Shown piece by piece: positions 62,653-64,000 of a stretch of DNA of 64,000 nt. The DNA is from Roseobacter sp. GAI101 (GTDB lineage Bacteria; Pseudomonadota; Alphaproteobacteria; Rhodobacterales; Rhodobacteraceae), in the NCBI RefSeq assembly GCF_000156335.1, contig NZ_DS999213.1, positions 2,390,747 to 2,454,746 on the forward strand, read 5' to 3'. The stretch's first letter is position 1, and each line of letters opens with the position of its first letter. Made by a program: the position numbers and the translations under genes. Under the pieces are notes generated by a model. That model had not been told where the DNA came from. It saw only the letters and a list, made by a program, of their open reading frames with translations, and searched no databases.

Positions 62653-63244
62653 TGTTTGGAACCTCTACAGATTGCTGAAAAAACGAGTCGAGTAAATTGA
62701 GGATATTTTTTCCAAGCTCATCCATGTCGATATACCGTTCCGCTTGATCAACTTTGAGAAAGATCTGCCCCTCACTTAGGGTCTCTTCCGCCTTCAGAAG
62801 GAAAGGGACGGCCGGTTGTTGCTTCAACAAGGTCTCCAAGAACGCTACATTTTTGGGTGACACAATGAATTCGATCGCATTTTCAGTGGATTCAGCCAAT
62901 AAGTCGTGAATTTGTTCAATCAAATGAGCCCTTAGTGATGCGCTCAGAGTCCCGGGCAGCAATTTCAACATTATGGCCTCAAGAACTGGCTTGAGGGATG
63001 TCAAAAGCTTTCCGCGCGCTTCTTGATAGGTGAACGTCATATCTTGAAGATTTTGTGCGAAATCAGCAGAAATTTTTCTTTGCTCAGCTTCAAGCGCTTC
63101 CACTGCGTCTTGCCAGCCGGCCTGGTAACCGTTTTCGAAGGATTCAAGCTTCTCATCAGCATTTGCATCAGTTGATTTCGCGTCTGGCTCGAATACATCT
63201 GATCCCGCTGAACTGAATTCACTGTATCTATGTGCAAGTGACAT
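62645..63244 (-). CDS. FliH-like flagellar export regulator
   Basis: This protein of about 199 residues has an acidic N-terminus and a helical, coiled-coil middle (AEQRKISADFAQNLQDMTFTYQ in part). The C-terminal half fits FliH/YscL-like stator proteins that regulate the FliI ATPase. Its position between fliF and fliN supports this role. Sequence similarity is weak, as usual in FliH. The ATG at 63244 overlaps the fliF stop as TGATG; a GTG one codon upstream is an alternative. Confidence 0.7.
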   Translation of the reverse strand: MSLAHRYSEFSSAGSDVFEPDAKSTDANADEKLESFENGYQAGWQDAVEALEAEQRKISADFAQNLQDMTFTYQEARGKLLTSLKPVLEAIMLKLLPGTLSASLRAHLIEQIHDLLAESTENAIEFIVSPKNVAFLETLLKQQPAVPFLLKAEETLSEGQIFLKVDQAERYIDMDELGKNILNLLDSFFQQSVEVPNNG

Positions 63245-64000
63245 CACGCATTTTCCTCTTTCTCCTCAAGCCAACTACGCAAAATTTCAATTGTTTCTTC
63301 CTGTTTGTCCCCGATCATGCCGCGCAAGCGGTCGACTTGAGTATCCTGCCCGCCTCCCATCATGGGAAGAAATGAACCAGGCTCCATTCCCCCCTGAAAC
63401 CCTTCATCTGAGTCCAGAATTTCTGATTGCCCCAAGCTTTGCGTGCCAAAACCTGAATTCATATCACGGACCTGCTGGTCGGTTTGCTCGCTGTTCGGAT
63501 CAGATGTCAGCGCAGGAAATCCGCCACTGGCATTAGGGAGTGCCTGTCGCGATAGAAGGGGCCTCACAACAAAAAGACCCAGTATGATTGTCACCAGACC
63601 CAGCACTGCCATCTGAATTGCGGACATCAAATCCAGGTTGAACGATCAACGATTGACGTACTCGCCTGCGTACCCATGGGCGGGATCGACTGAAGCGCCA
63701 TTGATTTGATCGTGATGATATCCCCTCGCTCAGCATCAAAGCCAACAGCAGAAGACACCAATTCACGCAAAGCCTCCAACTCGGTGTCGTCTCTTGGTTG
63801 AGAGGTCTCAACACCACTTTCGTCAGTGGCGATTGCGTCATTGATCAAAACAGCAACAGTGATCCTCTTCACAGCTCCCGGCGCGCGCACGATTTCCCGC
63901 TCGGTTTCAGACACCTCATAATTAACACGCTCCCTCGTCTCGCTATTGGACGAGGACGAGCTGTCGCCCCCCGGCTGACCATTATTGCTTGGTAGGTTGC
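63244..64000 (-). pseudogene. fliF: fliF (flagellar MS-ring protein), 3' part, frameshifted, truncated at window edge
   Basis: Only the C-terminal portion is in the window. The upstream segment (from 64000 to 63627) reads through RERVNYEV and EREIVRAPGAVKRITVAVL, ending at a TGA after TSIVDRSTWI. The remainder continues in another frame as SFNLDLMSAIQMAVLGLVTIILGLFVVRPLL, the second membrane helix and FliG-binding tail. The reading frame shifts by one base between 63648 and 63629, consistent with one lost base. Without it the MS ring would lack its C-terminal helix. A base-calling error cannot be excluded from sequence alone. Confidence 0.8.

Noticed and set aside
1-64000. CRISPR array, rRNA or complete insertion sequence
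   Set aside because: No regular direct repeats with spacers, no rRNA signature and no transposase gene were seen.

Overview
The window comes from an alphaproteobacterium of the Rhodobacterales, most probably a marine member of the Roseobacter group. The GC content is high except at the right end. Several family-specific proteins (DUF2794, DUF6478, DUF1285, the Erv-VIT iron exporter MbfA, the HPt-like protein beside an M17 peptidase) and the accD-folC pair are typical of that group. The genus cannot be fixed from the sequence alone. No rRNA, tRNA or CRISPR was found, and there is no intact mobile element.

Layout. 1-4.6 kb: NYN nuclease, beta-carbonic anhydrase, HPt-like protein, an M17 aminopeptidase-NlpC/P60 pair and DUF2794. 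4.6-7.1 kb: a small phenylacetate module (paaI-paaK) with a convergent TetR regulator. 7.1-9.1 kb: mbfA behind an iron-control (ICE/Irr) palindrome, then an AEC transporter. 9.2-13.05 kb: fghA, DUF188, a HAD phosphatase, an ornithine cyclodeaminase-family gene and an alpha/beta hydrolase broken by a nonsense codon and a frameshift. 13-18.4 kb: MFS transporter, zapE, a membrane-anchored unknown and accD-folC. 18.4-22.5 kb: a coupled pair made of a CPBP intramembrane protease and a 1036-residue ABC-exporter-like protein. That protein has lost its ATPase motifs and carries a cyclic-nucleotide-binding domain. 22.6-26.3 kb: ilvD reading without a stop into a lipoprotein sequence, DUF6478, a small unknown and twin terminators. 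26.3-30.3 kb: the gpmI-envC-ctpA operon (cell-wall hydrolase control). 30.5-36 kb: zinc-finger protein, TIGR02117, polA, DUF2798-hyi and DUF1285. 36-50.2 kb: a four-gene MoxR-DUF58-BatA/DUF4159-membrane protein operon, facing an alpha-2-macroglobulin-PBP1C operon. 50.3-59.8 kb: hybrid histidine kinase, yaaA, recQ, yggT, a short BLUF photoreceptor, and an MFS-mepA-phytase-like esterase run. 60-64 kb: an AT-richer flippase-like gene, a non-coding junction, and the start of a flagellar cluster (fliF-fliH-fliN-fliP) in which fliF is frameshifted.

Themes. Many genes are translationally coupled through 4-nt ATGA/GTGA overlaps. Envelope biogenesis recurs throughout: NlpC/P60, EnvC, CtpA, MepA, PBP1C, alpha-2-macroglobulin and the MoxR complex. 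Three lesions suggest ongoing gene decay or assembly errors: the alpha/beta hydrolase, fliF, and the lost ilvD stop. The most novel candidate is the ATPase-dead ABC/cNMP protein coupled to a CPBP protease. Its function is unknown and the idea that they form a sensor pair is inference.
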